Origin: Hydractinia symbiolongicarpus
Lineage: Eukaryota > Cnidaria > Hydrozoa > Anthoathecata > Hydractiniidae
Assembly: GCF_029227915.1 (NCBI RefSeq)
Contig: NC_079879.1
Coordinates: 6,446,001 to 6,510,000, forward strand
Length of the DNA stretch: 64,000 bases
Direction of reading: 5' to 3'
Shown here: piece by piece, positions 33,745-46,345 of the stretch
Numbering within the stretch: position 1 is the stretch's first letter
How the letters are laid out: each line of letters begins with the position of its first letter
Notes under the pieces: generated by a model
What the model was told of the DNA's origin: nothing
Database searches by the model: none
Seen by the model: the letters and a program-made list of their open reading frames with translations, nothing else
Program-made: the position numbers and the translations under genes

Positions 33745-33982
33745 TTCTGAAAACATGGAAATATTAAAATTCTTGTTTCTTGCACACATTATTGTGGTTG
33801 TTCAGCCCGTCGTTTTGAATGTCACCTCCCATGAATTGCTTCATGATTTGCTATCTAAATTTGGAACAAACCCTACAGATTGGAGATATCGCCAACCAGT
33901 ACCATTGGGAGAAAATAACGAATATCAAGTGTTACTAAACTTATACTTTAACCCCTCGGTCCAAACTTATTTGTTTTATTAG
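33745..33982 (+). CDS. Possible first coding exon of a secreted or membrane protein
   Basis: A strong acceptor-like tract (CTCTCTTTTTTTAG) ends at 33743, 11 bp before ATG 33755. The frame starts with a clear signal peptide (MEILKFLFLAHIIVVVQPVV), then ELLHDLLSKFG and RQPVP, and stops at 33980. Candidate donors lie within the last 60 bp but are weak. The pattern LLxxLL...RxPV is loosely like the N-terminus of Cys-loop ligand-gated channels, and an exon-like segment reading MQELDIWI with AG/GTAAGG borders lies at 34557-34581. I could not find further channel exons, so the family is a guess. Confidence 0.35.
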
Positions 33983-36700
33983 AAAAAAAATACCCTAGCT
34001 TTATGTGCAAAAATATCAGTCCTATTTCTTTACGCTGATTTTATATGATTTTTTTTCTATCGAAATTTTGAGAATCTCAATAATTCTCTTGGTATACCTC
34101 GCGTGTAGCAAACGTGCTCCACAATTTCGCTTCGCTCGCAAAGCTAAATTGCTTCGCAAAAAGAACTTTTAGAAAGTGTTTATTCTCGGACATTTTTGTT
34201 GTCTGGGGATATTTATCCCTTGGTTGGTAAAAGTCTTCATCGGAATTCAGGTATATATAGCTACATTCCATCTGAGGCGAGGTGTGAAGATAAAGGAATT
34301 ATTACCTAAGGTGAGAAGTATGTTTTTACTCTCCAACTCACCTTGCATGTATTTAAGGGTTTTCAGTATATTCGCTACGAAAAGGTAGTTGTGGGAGAGC
34401 TTTTTACAACAGACTATCCAGAACAAATACAAAAAGATTTAGCTAATTAGCTATAGCTAGCCAGCTGGCTAATTGTTTTTGTAATATGAGCTTTGAACAG
34501 AATTTTCAGCATTGTGGAGGAGTTCTTTCTCAATTAATATTTGTGTTGGTATTAGATGCAAGAACTTGACATCTGGATAAGTAAGGTTGGTGAAGAAAAT
34601 AAACAACTCTTCGAATGGCTATTAAAAAACAAAGTTTGTTGAGTGAAAGGTCATGGTAAAATGTATTATCAGCTCAGCATCGTTGGTATTGGTAGGTGAT
34701 AATTCTCTTGTTGATATTTTGAGAACCTTGACATCCATAGAACTTTTCTTGCATCCTTCTTTTTATTCCAAGCATCCTTGTTTTCAATTGCTTTTAAAAA
34801 CCAAAAGGCAAATATTTTTATATCTGAAAAAAGTTTATTCAGATTTTCCCTTTCCCATATTGTTTGTGATATGAGTCTTTCTCCTGAGGAGGCAGGTAAA
34901 ACCGAAGCAATCAACATCTGTACCCCCAGACGTGGCTTCCTTTTCTATCAATACTTGCCTTGTCAACAGTAATAAAGAGAAAAATTAATACGTTTTACCC
35001 ACAGTTCGGCTTGTTACGGTTTCGAACTCTCTTTACACAGTGTATATTGCCACGCCCATCTATTTTACCTGATGGAGATCAGTTAAAAATTTTATTTTGT
35101 TATGAAGGTATTGGTGTAGACTTCAAGCCTTGTTCCAGGTTGCAACCTTCTTAAGAGAAAGTCGCATTTTCCTATTTCAGCATGCAAAAAAGCAGAAAAT
35201 TGCCATTCTTAATTCTTCTTAAAGTTCAAACGAAACTTGAGTTTAGCCCTATGAGTAAACAAATATATCTGAATAAATACATGGGTTGAGGTGTGTTTGT
35301 ATCATATCACGTGTATGTACATTTCATCTTCATTATCCTGATCTTTCCATATTCTTATTGTTTTTGTTATGATTGTGTTTTATTTTGCTGTCCATGGCTG
35401 GTGTGATCACCTAGTCATGCTGATGAAGCCTGATATTGGCAGAAACAGCAAGAGTTTATAAATATTGAAATATATTCACAATTGTCTCACTTTATTGTAG
35501 TTAATCCCTGTTAATTTTAGTGCCTTTATCTATCTTAAATAAGACGTGTAGGACGGAGAGTTGATTGTTACAAAAAATGTTCTTGGAGATTTTCTTATAG
35601 CTTACCGTTTCTTTTCGTCAATTTTATTAATAACTAGATAAATCGGTAGACAATTTTCGGCGATTTTTGTACCCGCAAAGCTTAAATTAGTGAAAGATTC
35701 TGACCCCACCTGGGAGGGGGGGCTTACAGCGCCCCCAGGACCCCCAGCTGCTAAATTCAAGACTTTGTCCAAATATTGCTGCGCAGCAGCAATATTTTGA
35801 CTAAGTCTAAAAAAAAGGCTGGATCCGCCCCTGGTCATGACTATTGATTGAGCGTTGTTCAAGTCAGTTCAGCCAGTTTTAATATCAATTCTCTAGTTAA
35901 CTGACGTCAAAGATTAAATCTTTTTAAAACAAAATTAAGCCTGCAAAGGAATAGCGGCGAAGTGGCTTATTTCAATGCTAAGAAAGCAGAAGGGTTTAAA
36001 GCCAGTCAACTTTCAGGAACAAAAAATTTTAAAAACAAAATAATTAGCAGATATTTAATCAAATTTCAGTATTTTTATTGCTTTTTTCCGATTTGTTTGA
36101 TTTTTAGTGGAAATCCACCTTAACGGAAATGGTTTTTATATTCTTATGTGGTTAAGTTTTTCTGTGATTGGTTAATGTGCACGAAATATACTACGGAAAA
36201 ACGAGTGTAAGTTGCACCTATTTTTCAATGCCATACTCTAGAAAGGTTACACTTCATAATTTGCTGAATATCGAGCAAAATGACAATTTGTAGAGAAATT
36301 CATTCCAAAATTTTTTACTCAAAACATTATTATTATAAATAACAAACGTTCGCGGTAATGGGAAACAAAGGTCAATTTTTTTATTTTTTTTACCTTTTTC
36401 ACTTAAAATGAGGTATGATGTGACATGACAGACATGTTTTTATTATTTATTTTTACTCTAATGTTGACTAGAAGCAATTTAAAGTTTCAATGGTTATGAT
36501 GTCATAGTTGATTTAGGCTATACTCATAGTTAGTATGTAGGTCAGATTAAACAAAATTCATTAATTGCTATGGTTCTGAAGCAACAACACGAAAGCAAAC
36601 AACAACAATGACAGATAATGTTAGAAGTATATTTCTCTTGTTTCATGTCATAACTACACTTGAGTTTGGGGAAAGGGGGGGATGTCAGGTTTGGTATCAG
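33983..36700. other. Noncoding, AT-rich, with small repeats
   Basis: No coding sequence I can support apart from the exon-like 34557-34581. At 35700-35835 there is a GC-richer patch whose minus strand begins GGGGCGGATCCAGCC and holds a hairpin with AATATTGCTGC arms and a 3-nt loop (about 35775-35799), probably the end of a dispersed repeat. At 35418-35450 CTGATGA, GCC-loop-GGC and GAAAC occur in hammerhead order but without a cleavage triplet. Confidence 0.45.
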
Positions 36701-36744
36701 GGGGGCCCAAACCAGATGCGTGTGTTTCCATCCTTACCCTTAGT

Positions 36745-36910
36745 AAGACGTATCTCGTGGAAACGTCTGCGTATCTCGTGGAAACGCTAACTCAGCAACT
36801 CGCTTGGAAATTGCCTACATCTCCGCGACTCACTTGGAAATCGCCTACACCTCAGCAACTCGCTTGGAAATTGCCTCTACCTGCTATGGCGTATCTCGTG
36901 GAAACGCACC
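36745..36910. repeat. 30-bp minisatellite with flanking GTATCTCGTGGAAACG units
   Basis: Three 30-bp units with the core AACTCGCTTGGAAATTGCCT lie between about 36791 and 36880. They are flanked by TATCTCGTGGAAACG twice on the left (near 36750 and 36773) and once on the right (near 36892). Confidence 0.75.
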
Positions 36911-37230
36911 TCATTTGTTAGGAAAACAAACGCATCTTCATCCCATTTGGCTGACGAAGGAAGCCCGACATCCCAAATTTACCCCAAACTGGATTTTTTA
37001 AAGGAGACTATTTTGCGATCCATCATGTTATTATCTAACTTTCAAAATCTGATAATACACAACTTTAAATTGACAAATAATAACTACAATTGCTGTCAAT
37101 AATACAAAATCAATGAATAAGAATTGTACTTTAATTTAGAGTTATAGCAGTAATAGCACTATCAATTGTTTGTGGCAAGAATAAACTGAGGATAATTTGG
37201 CGGAATCGGGTGAGGATGCTAGGCTGAAGA
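36911..37230. other. Noncoding spacer
   Basis: AT-rich; no gene or repeat boundary recognised. Confidence 0.4.
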
Positions 37231-37640
37231 GAAGATATTGTCTCAAGCTCACGTGCGTGTTCCCAATAAATTCGCTCTTCTCCACTACATCCGGAGCTCT
37301 TCTCCTAGTAGTGTTCGCTCTTCTCCACTACATCCGGAGCTCTTCTCCTAGTAGTGTTTTCTAGCTTAACTAATCTCTCAATCACATCCGGAGCTCCTCT
37401 CCTGTGATTCCATTTCCTCTATCATACCTCACAAGAACCTACTCTTTTATTAACCTCTTGGTGCACCACCTCTGACTGTCAGCGCCGCATCCCTCTGCTG
37501 TTATTTCCCCAGTCATCTGTCCTGCTCGCGTGGTGCACCGTCGTTCATCTCCTCGCACCTGTACTTAATTCACCATACTCTTCCAGGGGTACACGCACAT
37601 CTCTACAGCCCAGCACCCCCAATTCCCCAAATGAAAATTC
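37231..37640. repeat. C-rich island with a 43-bp tandem duplication
   Basis: A unit starting TTCGCTCTTCTCCACTACAT occurs at 37271 and again at 37314 with no visible difference, and a third partial unit (ACATCCGGAGCTC) occurs near 37383. CACTAC and GTAGTG within the unit can pair. TGGTGCACC occurs twice (about 37460 and 37533). The segment is pyrimidine-rich and much less AT-rich than its surroundings. It may be an untranslated or LTR part of an unrecognised element. Confidence 0.55.
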
Positions 37641-38160
37641 ATTATCTATGAGGCAATATTTTTGACGAGAACTACGAAGAGATAATTCAACATGCCATAA
37701 CAGGCTTAACAAATAGACAAAAAGAAATTAACAAAAAGAAACTACATGCAAGTGCCTATAAATTAGCCTTTTACAATTCGGGTAATAAAATCCCCATTTG
37801 ATAAAACGAACAATGGGCCAGCCTTAGCCCTTTCCTAAATGGAGCTGTTTTGGATGCCTTGATGTTTAATGTAAATAGCAGTTCTGAAAATAGAAGCCTG
37901 ACCTTATTTATTAATCACTCTAGGGCAAATGTATAATGGCTAATATGGAAGATTTCTTCATAAAAAACATCAGAAACTTTTTTCATGTGGATTACTTTTA
38001 CATTAACAAAATTAAAAATTTGAAGATAAACTTTTGGGATTTTGTCATTCATTAGTTTTCAAATTTCTCCCTGGAAATTTTTAAGGTTTAAAACCCATGT
38101 CCCACAGTAACTTTTTCATCCTTATCCTAATGTTAATACATAATCTATGCAACAGCTTTG
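37641..38160. other. Short open relic and noncoding sequence
   Basis: A 49-codon open stretch at about 37656-37802 reads FDENYEEIIQHAITGLTNRQ, ending at TGA, without a start. It is not recognised. The remainder is noncoding. Confidence 0.25.
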
Positions 38161-38184
38161 CAGTAAAATTAAAACACAAGTTTT

Positions 38185-38250
38185 AACGAATAGCGGCGAT
38201 AGAAATGCTTTTTTAGATCGTATTTTAAAGTTTAAAATCGAAAAGAGGCA
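38185..38250. repeat. Single unit related to the 53-bp repeat at 13.4 kb
   Basis: GCTTTTTTAGATCGTATTTT with neighbouring AGCGGCGATAGAAAT matches the 13446-13712 units closely. Two distant sites show that this is a dispersed family. Confidence 0.6.
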
Positions 38251-39100
38251 AGCGGCATTTAATAGTTGTGAACAATGCTTCTCGAATGTTTCTTAGATTA
38301 AACGCGCTGGAATTTTTTTAAGTAATTAAATTAACAATACATTCCCGCGCAATGCATTATAAAACTTCGCGAAAGATTTTTATTATTTGCTCCGATATTT
38401 CTTCACGAGCGCATTGTTTTTTAACACGCAAATATAAACTCGCAAAACGCTCAAGGGATTTAATTATAACAAAAGACAAACGACTGCCGTCCTCCACGCA
38501 AAGGTGTGATATTAGCGTGTACGCGGTAGATTACATTCAGACTGTACTGTACTTAATCACTCTATAATGACACTTATTTAAATGCCTAATATAAAGGGAA
38601 TACATAAAATCGGAAGCATAACCGTATTTATATGCCCAACCATTCTAAATTAAGGGCACCGACAATAAAAGCAATTCCAGATTTCCAAATTGCACAAAAG
38701 ATATAGCCTGATCGAACAATTTTGGGTAGCATTCAAAATACAGCTATGTGAAATGTTTATAAAATTGATCCTAAAGACTGGAAACATATTGCAAAAAAAA
38801 AAAATTAAAAAAAATCCAACTTAGTGAGGTAGGATCGCCTAAGTAGAAATTGCCAATGAGAAGATCATGTGGATCTAAACTAGTAATCGGTTGAAAGCAA
38901 CGCATAATTTTTTTATTGGCGTTTAAAAAGGTTCCTTGCGCCCAGGAGTCGAGTTAAAATTCATCTAAACTACTCAGGAGTGTTTCACGAGGCTCAACTC
39001 TCTGGTTTCACGGTAGTTTAACTACATTTTGCCGCTTTTTGCCGATTGTTGCGCGATTCCTTGTTTTCTGCCGTAAAATAGTCGACTTCGGCAGCAGCCG
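38251..39100. other. Noncoding
   Basis: No supported gene or repeat. Confidence 0.4.
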
Positions 39101-39102
39101 TA

Positions 39103-39228
39103 GTGTGGACTTTTGACCCTCTTGGAAACAAACAAATAATTTTACGCCAAGAAGAATCGCGCCGAAGTGTGGACTTTTGGACTCTTGTAAAACAAAGAAT
39201 ATGTGACGTCAAGAAGAATCCCGCCGAA
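39103..39228. repeat. 63-bp tandem duplication
   Basis: Units at 39103-39165 and 39167-39228 both begin GTGTGGACTTTTG and end AAGAAGAATC(G/C)CGCCGAA, with scattered differences between them. Confidence 0.7.
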
Positions 39229-42200
39229 GTTGTCGAAATTTACAGTAAAGAAAGATTGAAATTAATTTACTCTACCTATTGTTATTGCCTCCCGGTAGCC
39301 GGTCGGTTGGATAGGGTAGGATTCAACATGTCTAAAGGCTAAGAAAGTTTTGTATTGACTTGCAGCAAGTAAATGGAAGGCTTGAATATATGATTGCGGA
39401 ATGAAATTGAGCAATGTTGCTAAAAAGAGGCATGACTGGAAAACATTTATTCTCTGTGTTGCCTGGGATTGCAGAAGAAAGCAGTTTGGCAAAATAAACA
39501 GACTTTTTTGAGTTAACAAAATTATAGCATTAACTTTATAATGACAACGTTTTCAGGTACATCTGTTTACTTTTAATTCCATTGATTCTTGAGCTTTCTA
39601 TTGCTGTGCTAGCAAGTTTGAGCATGAAACCGTTTCTAGTTTCACTTTCAACAACTCTAAAAAGGCCTGTCTCAAACTCAAAGTTCTTGTGTTGTCTTGG
39701 GGTACCCACAAGACATTTGATAACAATACAATAAATCGAATAGCTGCATAACAACTTGTATGTTTGCTTTGTAGATTCAAAGCTCCTGGCAATAAACACT
39801 TTTTAAACGATTTCTTAAAATGCCACAAGGCCACAGACGAGAACACTAGTCGTGACTAGTTTTGGGAGAATGACTTCGACAAGACTTGATGATGATTGGT
39901 TTAAAAGCTCTAATCTTATATCGAGATAATTCCTGGGAACGATGTTAATTATAAAAATTAGGAAAAAAGCATGGTTTTAATTAATGGGTGAAATGACGAA
40001 AGTTTTTCACATTTCACTAAAGAAGTTATGCTGACAGGCATAGAAAATGTTTGTGGTTCTACCAACATAACGAAATGACTTAGCATACATATACAGCGCT
40101 ATCATGATGGACACAAAATGTGTAAATGTAGTTAACGATATCTGTTTTTAAATGATTTGTTTTGTTAAAAATTTCAAGTATATAGTTAATGTTTATCGCA
40201 TAACAGCTAGGTATTTCCAAGTTTGATTCAACATTTTAGAGTCTTAGCCAATAAGGGCTACATATTTTTGACTGAATGTTGTGCTAAATCAGTGGTCATT
40301 CACTTGTTGTGGTAGGTTGTGTTGTTTTTAATTAGCTATTGCTGCGTAAAAACCAAATTTTATATAGCGGCCTCTACTTGTGCAAAACCATGATATAATT
40401 TTGCTATTTTTATTTTATTTATCTGTTGTTGTTTATGGTGTACTATGATCTAATAATACAAATAAAGCCTATTTACAATGCAGTTTGTGTTGTTGTTGTT
40501 GCTTATTTCTCTATCTTTCTCCTTTTCCATGTGATTAAATGTTTCAAATAGATTAAATATCAAAAGTTTTATTAGTAATAGATACCGTTTTGCTTGTCTT
40601 TTACAGAATATAGTTTCTCCAAATTCATAGCCTGAATATTGCCCCCAAAGCAATTATATTCACCAATAACTTACGAAAACAAGCCTGCAAATATTATTCT
40701 GGATGTGGAAAAAAGAAGTTTTTCTGGCTAGCTAAGTATAGTCTATTATAAGATTAAAAAGGGAAAACACGGGGCCAAATTTTCACGCAGATACAATTTA
40801 CTATATACAGGTTAGAGCAGGATCGTATCATGATCGTCTATCGCGGTGAATGAACATAAACAACACTATAAATAACATAACGAGTTATCATAATGGCAAC
40901 CTGGCTACAAGGTTGGCATTACTTGTATAAAAGCCATAATGGCTCTAGGGTGGTTAAAAAGTGACAGTTTCTGGGCTCCTAACATAATATAATATATAAA
41001 ATGAAACAAACCGACCTGGCTACATGCAATATCTGTCCTGAAGAAATATCCGAAGGCCCCTCCTGATACCAGAGGCACACGATCCAAAATCTGCTAGAGT
41101 CACCGGCCGTCATTGGACGCGCTGCCATTATAGTAATTGAAGCCAAAAGATGGAGTTGACGATATTAGTAGGTTGCAGTGATAGATGATGATGATGGAAA
41201 ACCAAACTCCCCTATGCATTTCTAAAGCATGCCGTGCACTCTTCTATTTCTGTATGTTTATGCTATTCCAAAGCTGTATATCTTCGCGCGGCTTGTAAAA
41301 TTTTATGCAAGGAAAAGTGTTATGTGACCAAACCAAACTATTAGCAAAATGTGATGATGGAAACTAGTTGACTTTAGCTGCTCCCATTTTATAGGTAGGC
41401 AAGGCAATCTTAGGGGCCTGGATCTACAACAGTATTGGTTAGTTACCTTGAGGGCCCCTAGTGTTCATGCCTTGTGACCACCCTTTTCACTAGTCTACCA
41501 TTCTAGATTTGGAATAACATTGAGTTTCTAAAGTATATCCTTCAATGATGCTAGTAGCCATCTTTGTTGACACTTGAATACTGAATGCAATCAAAGCCAA
41601 GCCTCTCAACAAGGTATAAGTACTTACTTCAGGAACCGCAATTAACATGTGGTGAACTGTTGGTCCACCACCATGTAAACCTAACAGATTATTGGAAACT
41701 TTGATATCTTACCCTGAGGCATATTTATACATAATAAATTGCTAACATACATGTAACAGTAGAAACCTCTGTTCTCCTATAAAGAGCTTTTGAGACTCCT
41801 ATAGTGAGATTTTTTAGTTCACAAAGAAACACATTAAAAGAGACCTACGTTTATCAAGATCTATGTTTAGATTCAGGATCTTTTTCAGACCATTCGCGTT
41901 TTTCTTCTCCCTTTTTATTAACTTATTTTTAGGGGATTACCGTAACATAGCCCATCATCAACCCCGCGCACACGATCCCCGAAATGTAAAGGAATGTCAA
42001 GAACCGTAATAATTTAATATTTGGATTGAAACATTTAATAACTTATGAAATATTTATAGCCATTTTTTGCTAAGGTCCGGCTTTCTTTTAGGGCTCATTT
42101 TGAGAGCGCGCTACAATGAAATTGATTACCCTTAGTAAATAATTAACGTATAGCGTCAGAAAAATTTTACACAAACAAAAATTTGTTATTGTTAACCTGA

Positions 42201-42369
42201 CATATCCAACTTCAAGAAATAACCAGGAAGGAGATCTGGAAATAAAAAAGAAAAGTTGTTTTTTCTAAAAATACTAAATTAGAGTTTTTAACTCTAAATT
42301 TAAGTTTTTAATTTTAATACCTTTTTTAATTGCGATAGCGCGATGTTTTGGTTTCGGCTCAGCCCTACG
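39229..42369. other. 3.1 kb noncoding region
   Basis: AT-rich with scattered short frames that show no recognised domain. A minus-strand pair of overlapping frames at 39536-39846 has no family match. ACTAGTCGTGACTAGT at about 39845-39860 is a short palindrome. Confidence 0.4.
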
Positions 42370-42453
42370 GCATTCAAAAGTCACATTAATAAAGTTATTT
42401 TAAGATAACAAGTGCTATCTTAAGATAACTCTATTAATGTGATTTCGGAATGC
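42370..42453. repeat. Long imperfect hairpin (MITE-like core)
   Basis: Arms GCATTCAAAAGTCACATTAA and its inverse extend through AGTTATYTTAAGATAAC to give about 40-bp imperfect arms around a short centre near 42409-42413. AAGATAAC recurs just downstream with TAACTCGAGTTA (about 42486-42497). It may be a small folded transposon. Confidence 0.65.
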
Positions 42454-43337
42454 GTGTATATTCACAAAAATGTCTTGATTGTAAGATAACTCGAGTTATT
42501 TTAAGATAACATAAATGTGATAATTCTATCTTTTCTAATGCGCATATGTGTAAATGAACGTTGCTTAGGGTGCGGATACGTAAAGTAGCTCACCAAATAA
42601 CAGCCTACATGAATTTCCGGCCGTATTGACATTTATTTTGATACGTCATTTGTATTGTCCTTGTGGTGTCGCGTATGTGCTCTGCTGTAGAGTTCGCTCT
42701 GCGGTGGAGAACAAGATGCATTTTGTTAGTTTTGTGTTGTGATGTATTGTCCCGTGTTAATTATGTAAAGAGAATAATTGTAATTTTGGTACTATTTTTA
42801 GTTAAATTTTCTGCACATCTTGCACATCTTTTTTTCTGCGCATTCAGTCTTCACCATGTCGAACATACATTTTTGTAATAAATTCGCTGTTGAGTGAAAT
42901 TTTTCTTTCATACATCACAGGAGTTGTCCTGTATCTCAGCATCTGTTTTAGTTGTTTTCTCTCACATGTAGTTGGCTTGGCTTACGCCACTATATATCTA
43001 GTAAGTGTTTATTTCTTATTATATTTTATGTCATCTTACATGTGTAATTTGTTGCTTAAATTTCGTCTTGTAATTTTGTCGTTTAGCGAGTAAAAATAGT
43101 TAACTCAGTTGAAATCGTGTAAGCACCTACACTAGTCGATAAGGCCCGCAGAAAAATCTACTTAGTAAATACACACAAAAAAATTTTCCCCGTGTTTCCC
43201 CGTCGCCTTTATTGAGTAGAGCTTAAAACGCTGCTGAAAATAAATGTATACAGTATTCTCTTCAATTAGCGGACACTTTGTCCATGCACTGTCCGTTTTC
43301 TGGTCAAATTAGAGATAAGCATTTAATTTTAAAATAT
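42454..43337. other. Noncoding, includes a dispersed-repeat head at 43131
   Basis: ACTAGTCGATAAGGCC at 43131 parallels the start of the satellite's right flank at 19534. A 71-codon plus-strand frame at 42663-42878 is hydrophobic and low-complexity and is not called as a gene. Confidence 0.4.
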
Positions 43338-43746
43338 CTATTTTAAACACTTTAAAACTTTACAGAAAATGTCTGCTTTTACAGTCTCAATCTTCTTCGC
43401 AAACCAGTCAATCAATTTTTCTTGTCCATAAAACTTATACACAACTGGTATTTCCAGACCATATCCACCTCCACGATTAACTTTCTTTCCACAAACCTAA
43501 GCTGTAATCGAAGTGTTCGAGACTTTCAAGAACATGAAAAATATTTTTGATATGTTTTGTGGCATGTGTACAACAATGCTTTCGTTTTGTAAAGAATCAG
43601 TTCTTATTATTGCTATTGCATTTCCGTCCATTTCTTTAGATGGCTCATGCCTGAATTGTAACAGCTCCCTGTAATAGTACTCATTCCAATCCTTTTCGAT
43701 GAGTATGGGTATGTTGACCTCAATGTCTATGTTAAGGTTTGAGCGT
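43338..43746 (-). pseudogene. HIRAN-like domain protein, broken by one stop
   Basis: The minus-strand frame reads EYYYRELLQFRHEPSKEMDG and NAIAIIRTD, then HMPQNISKIFFMFLK, a stop (TAG at 43499-43497), and CGKKVNRGGGYGLEIPVVYK FYG, ending at TAG 43340-43338. The (H)EP...NAIAI...HMP pattern is that of HIRAN-like domains, and the VNRGGGYGLEIP segment follows the domain in many cnidarian proteins of unknown role. HIRAN domains bind DNA ends in HLTF-type helicases; for this short single-domain family the role is unknown. Only one stop and no frameshift: a recent pseudogene, or coding on another allele. Confidence 0.65.
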
Positions 43747-46345
43747 TAAATGCAGTTAAACCCTGCCATTCATCTCATTGAGTGATTAGTGCAGATATAC
43801 GTTATACTAAAACTCTGTTGAGTTGTTATAGAAAGAAGTTTTCTGCTAGTGCGATTCAAATAAAATTGAGTTATTTATAAGACATTGAATGCCAGTTGGA
43901 TCACTTAAACCGTCACACATCATGGCGGAGTGCTTTATTGAGATGTACTGTACCCCCTACCTGAATATATATTTTAAAATCTCACAAGTAGCGGTAAAAA
44001 AAGCACGAAATAACTACACCATATTAAAACCTTTTCCAGCAGGATTAGCCACCAAACATTTTCTATTTTGCAAAACGTTGTCACGATTGCTCAAGACACA
44101 TAAAAACTAGTCCGTTAACTATAAACCCAACATACATTTTAAAAATCAGGGAACATTTTTTTGTTTTTTTTAAGAAAAAATACAGAATTTATGTCAATAT
44201 TTCTTTGTGTATCAAAGCTACATTGGCCAAACATGCGTTTCCTACTGATCACAGTGTTTGTATTCCGTGAATTATGTTTAGCATGGGTAAAATTCATGGT
44301 ATTGTTGTTTAAAAAAATTGTCAAATTAAGTCCCTTTTGAGATATTTGAACTAAGTCTGTCTACAAAAAACAGTTATTCACATTAATTAATCAGCTCAAA
44401 AAATATTTGCAAACTAATTACAGACGATGTGGCATCCACAAAAAAAATAGTCCACATGGAATTTAATTCATGTGAAACATAATTCAGTGGTTCTATATTG
44501 TTATCCATTAACATCTTAGCTTTAACTGATTAACTGTACAGAGTCAAGCATAGTATTCCAATATTCCCGCATATACTTAATGAAAATCATACTATATATC
44601 ACAAAACCTTGTTAAAATTTAATCGAAATGGAGTTCTCTAATAGTCTGGATGTAATACAATTTTCTCAATGAATGTGTAGTCTACGAAGTCTGTTATTTC
44701 TATTTGTCTTTTTGTGACCATGTCAACAGAATTGAAAACATTGTTTGGATTTTTATAAAGCAATAAGGAAAAAAGAATCAACAAGCATTGCAGTTAGTGA
44801 GTGACATACATCGCTACTTTTTGGCCACAATGGACCAGTGTCAGTGTTGCAAGTGTTTGATTGTGCGTCAAAACCAATACATATGTGTTCAGGCTGAAAA
44901 TATAATCAACAAGTCACCAAGCCCAAAAAATACCGTCAATTAAGAAACTTTATGAAATTCCTGAAACTTGTACTTGAAAAGAGCAATTGGCTTTTAAAAA
45001 TTGATTCTGGACCTATTTGTATTCAAGAAAACGGCACACAGTTATAACCTATGGTATAAAGCCAATAGCACTAGTGGAACAAATACTCCACATATATCTT
45101 TTTCTTTTTGATTCAGCCTAAAAAACAGCAAAAATGCAATGTGTACCAACTAGGATTTTTCTATATAAAAATTTTTTTTCAATTAAGAACAACGAGTTTC
45201 CATTCATTACTATCTGCATGCATAAATAGATGGGTTTTTTTATTTATATATTTCCAGCATTAAAAAATAATTATTTGAGGAAACTTCTTAAATGTTTCCA
45301 TTCATTACTATTTGCATATATATAAATGTTTTTATATTTCTTATTTTTGCAACGTTAAAAATAATTATTTGAGGAAATTTCTTAAATGTTTGTTAAACTT
45401 TCACACAACTGTTTAAAAAGTTATGCAGACTTTTACTTTGGACTAAAACGTTCTTTTACTTTATATTTTTATTGTACATGAAGCAGAGACCAGTGTCCTT
45501 CTAGGGTTATTAAGAAATATTTACGTTATATTTAGGTTGAATCTTGGCATTCATTTTTTTGCTTCGCTAAATTGTATTTTTGGTAATATAGAACAGACAG
45601 CCAATTACTGATATGAAAAATCGTAAGAATAATATCAAACGAAGATCCATACAATGTGAATGTAAGTCCTTGCTTTTTTATTGCTTTAGACTCCTCAAAT
45701 AGAAATATGTGAACACATCTTTTTAGAGTACTATTAGACCTCTATGTATTGTCTGCAAATTCCGGAGAATTGCTTCAATATTTTATTGTTTTGTGTTTTG
45801 TTTTTTAGTGAAGAAACTGATTACATTACAACGAACGAGTGAATGATCAGTGAAAAACAATCTAAGAAATGTATGGATGCTGAGTCGTTTACAACACATG
45901 TAAAAAAGTGAGCCAAATATAATTTTTTTAAAAAAATCTACCGAATTTATGGATACTGTGTCGTTGATAGCAAGCACAAACTGTGTATTTGCTTTCCCCT
46001 CTTTCCCCTTTAGCGAATGTGTGCATGAGAGTTCTGTAACCATGGAACCAATATACGTCTTATGTGCCTTTAACAGAACACTGTGTGGTGAAAATCAATA
46101 TAAGAATTGCGTCAATGCTGTGGCGGTTTCACGCGCTGTTAGTAAAAGTATGGATGCTGTTTCTAACAAAACATTATAATCAATGCAAAATGTTATTTTT
46201 ACATTTGTTAATGCTCGGGAACTGCAATCTTTCTAAAAAGAGTATGAATGTCATGTCAAGCAAAAAAGGTGTACTAAGCTATGTTGTGGAAATCATTGCA
46301 GCAAATATAAGGTCGTGTTCCCATAAGTTCTTAAAAAGATGATGG
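43747..46345. other. 2.6 kb noncoding region
   Basis: AT-rich. A block near 45805 (TTTTTTAGTGAAGAAACTGATTA) recurs near 46902, suggesting a local duplication. TATGGAT(G/A)CTG recurs at about 45874, 45949 and 46148. No gene is supported. Confidence 0.4.

Noticed and set aside
37656-37802. Host exon encoding FDENYEEIIQHAITGL
   Set aside because: Open for 49 codons but with poor splice borders and no recognised family; kept only as a note.
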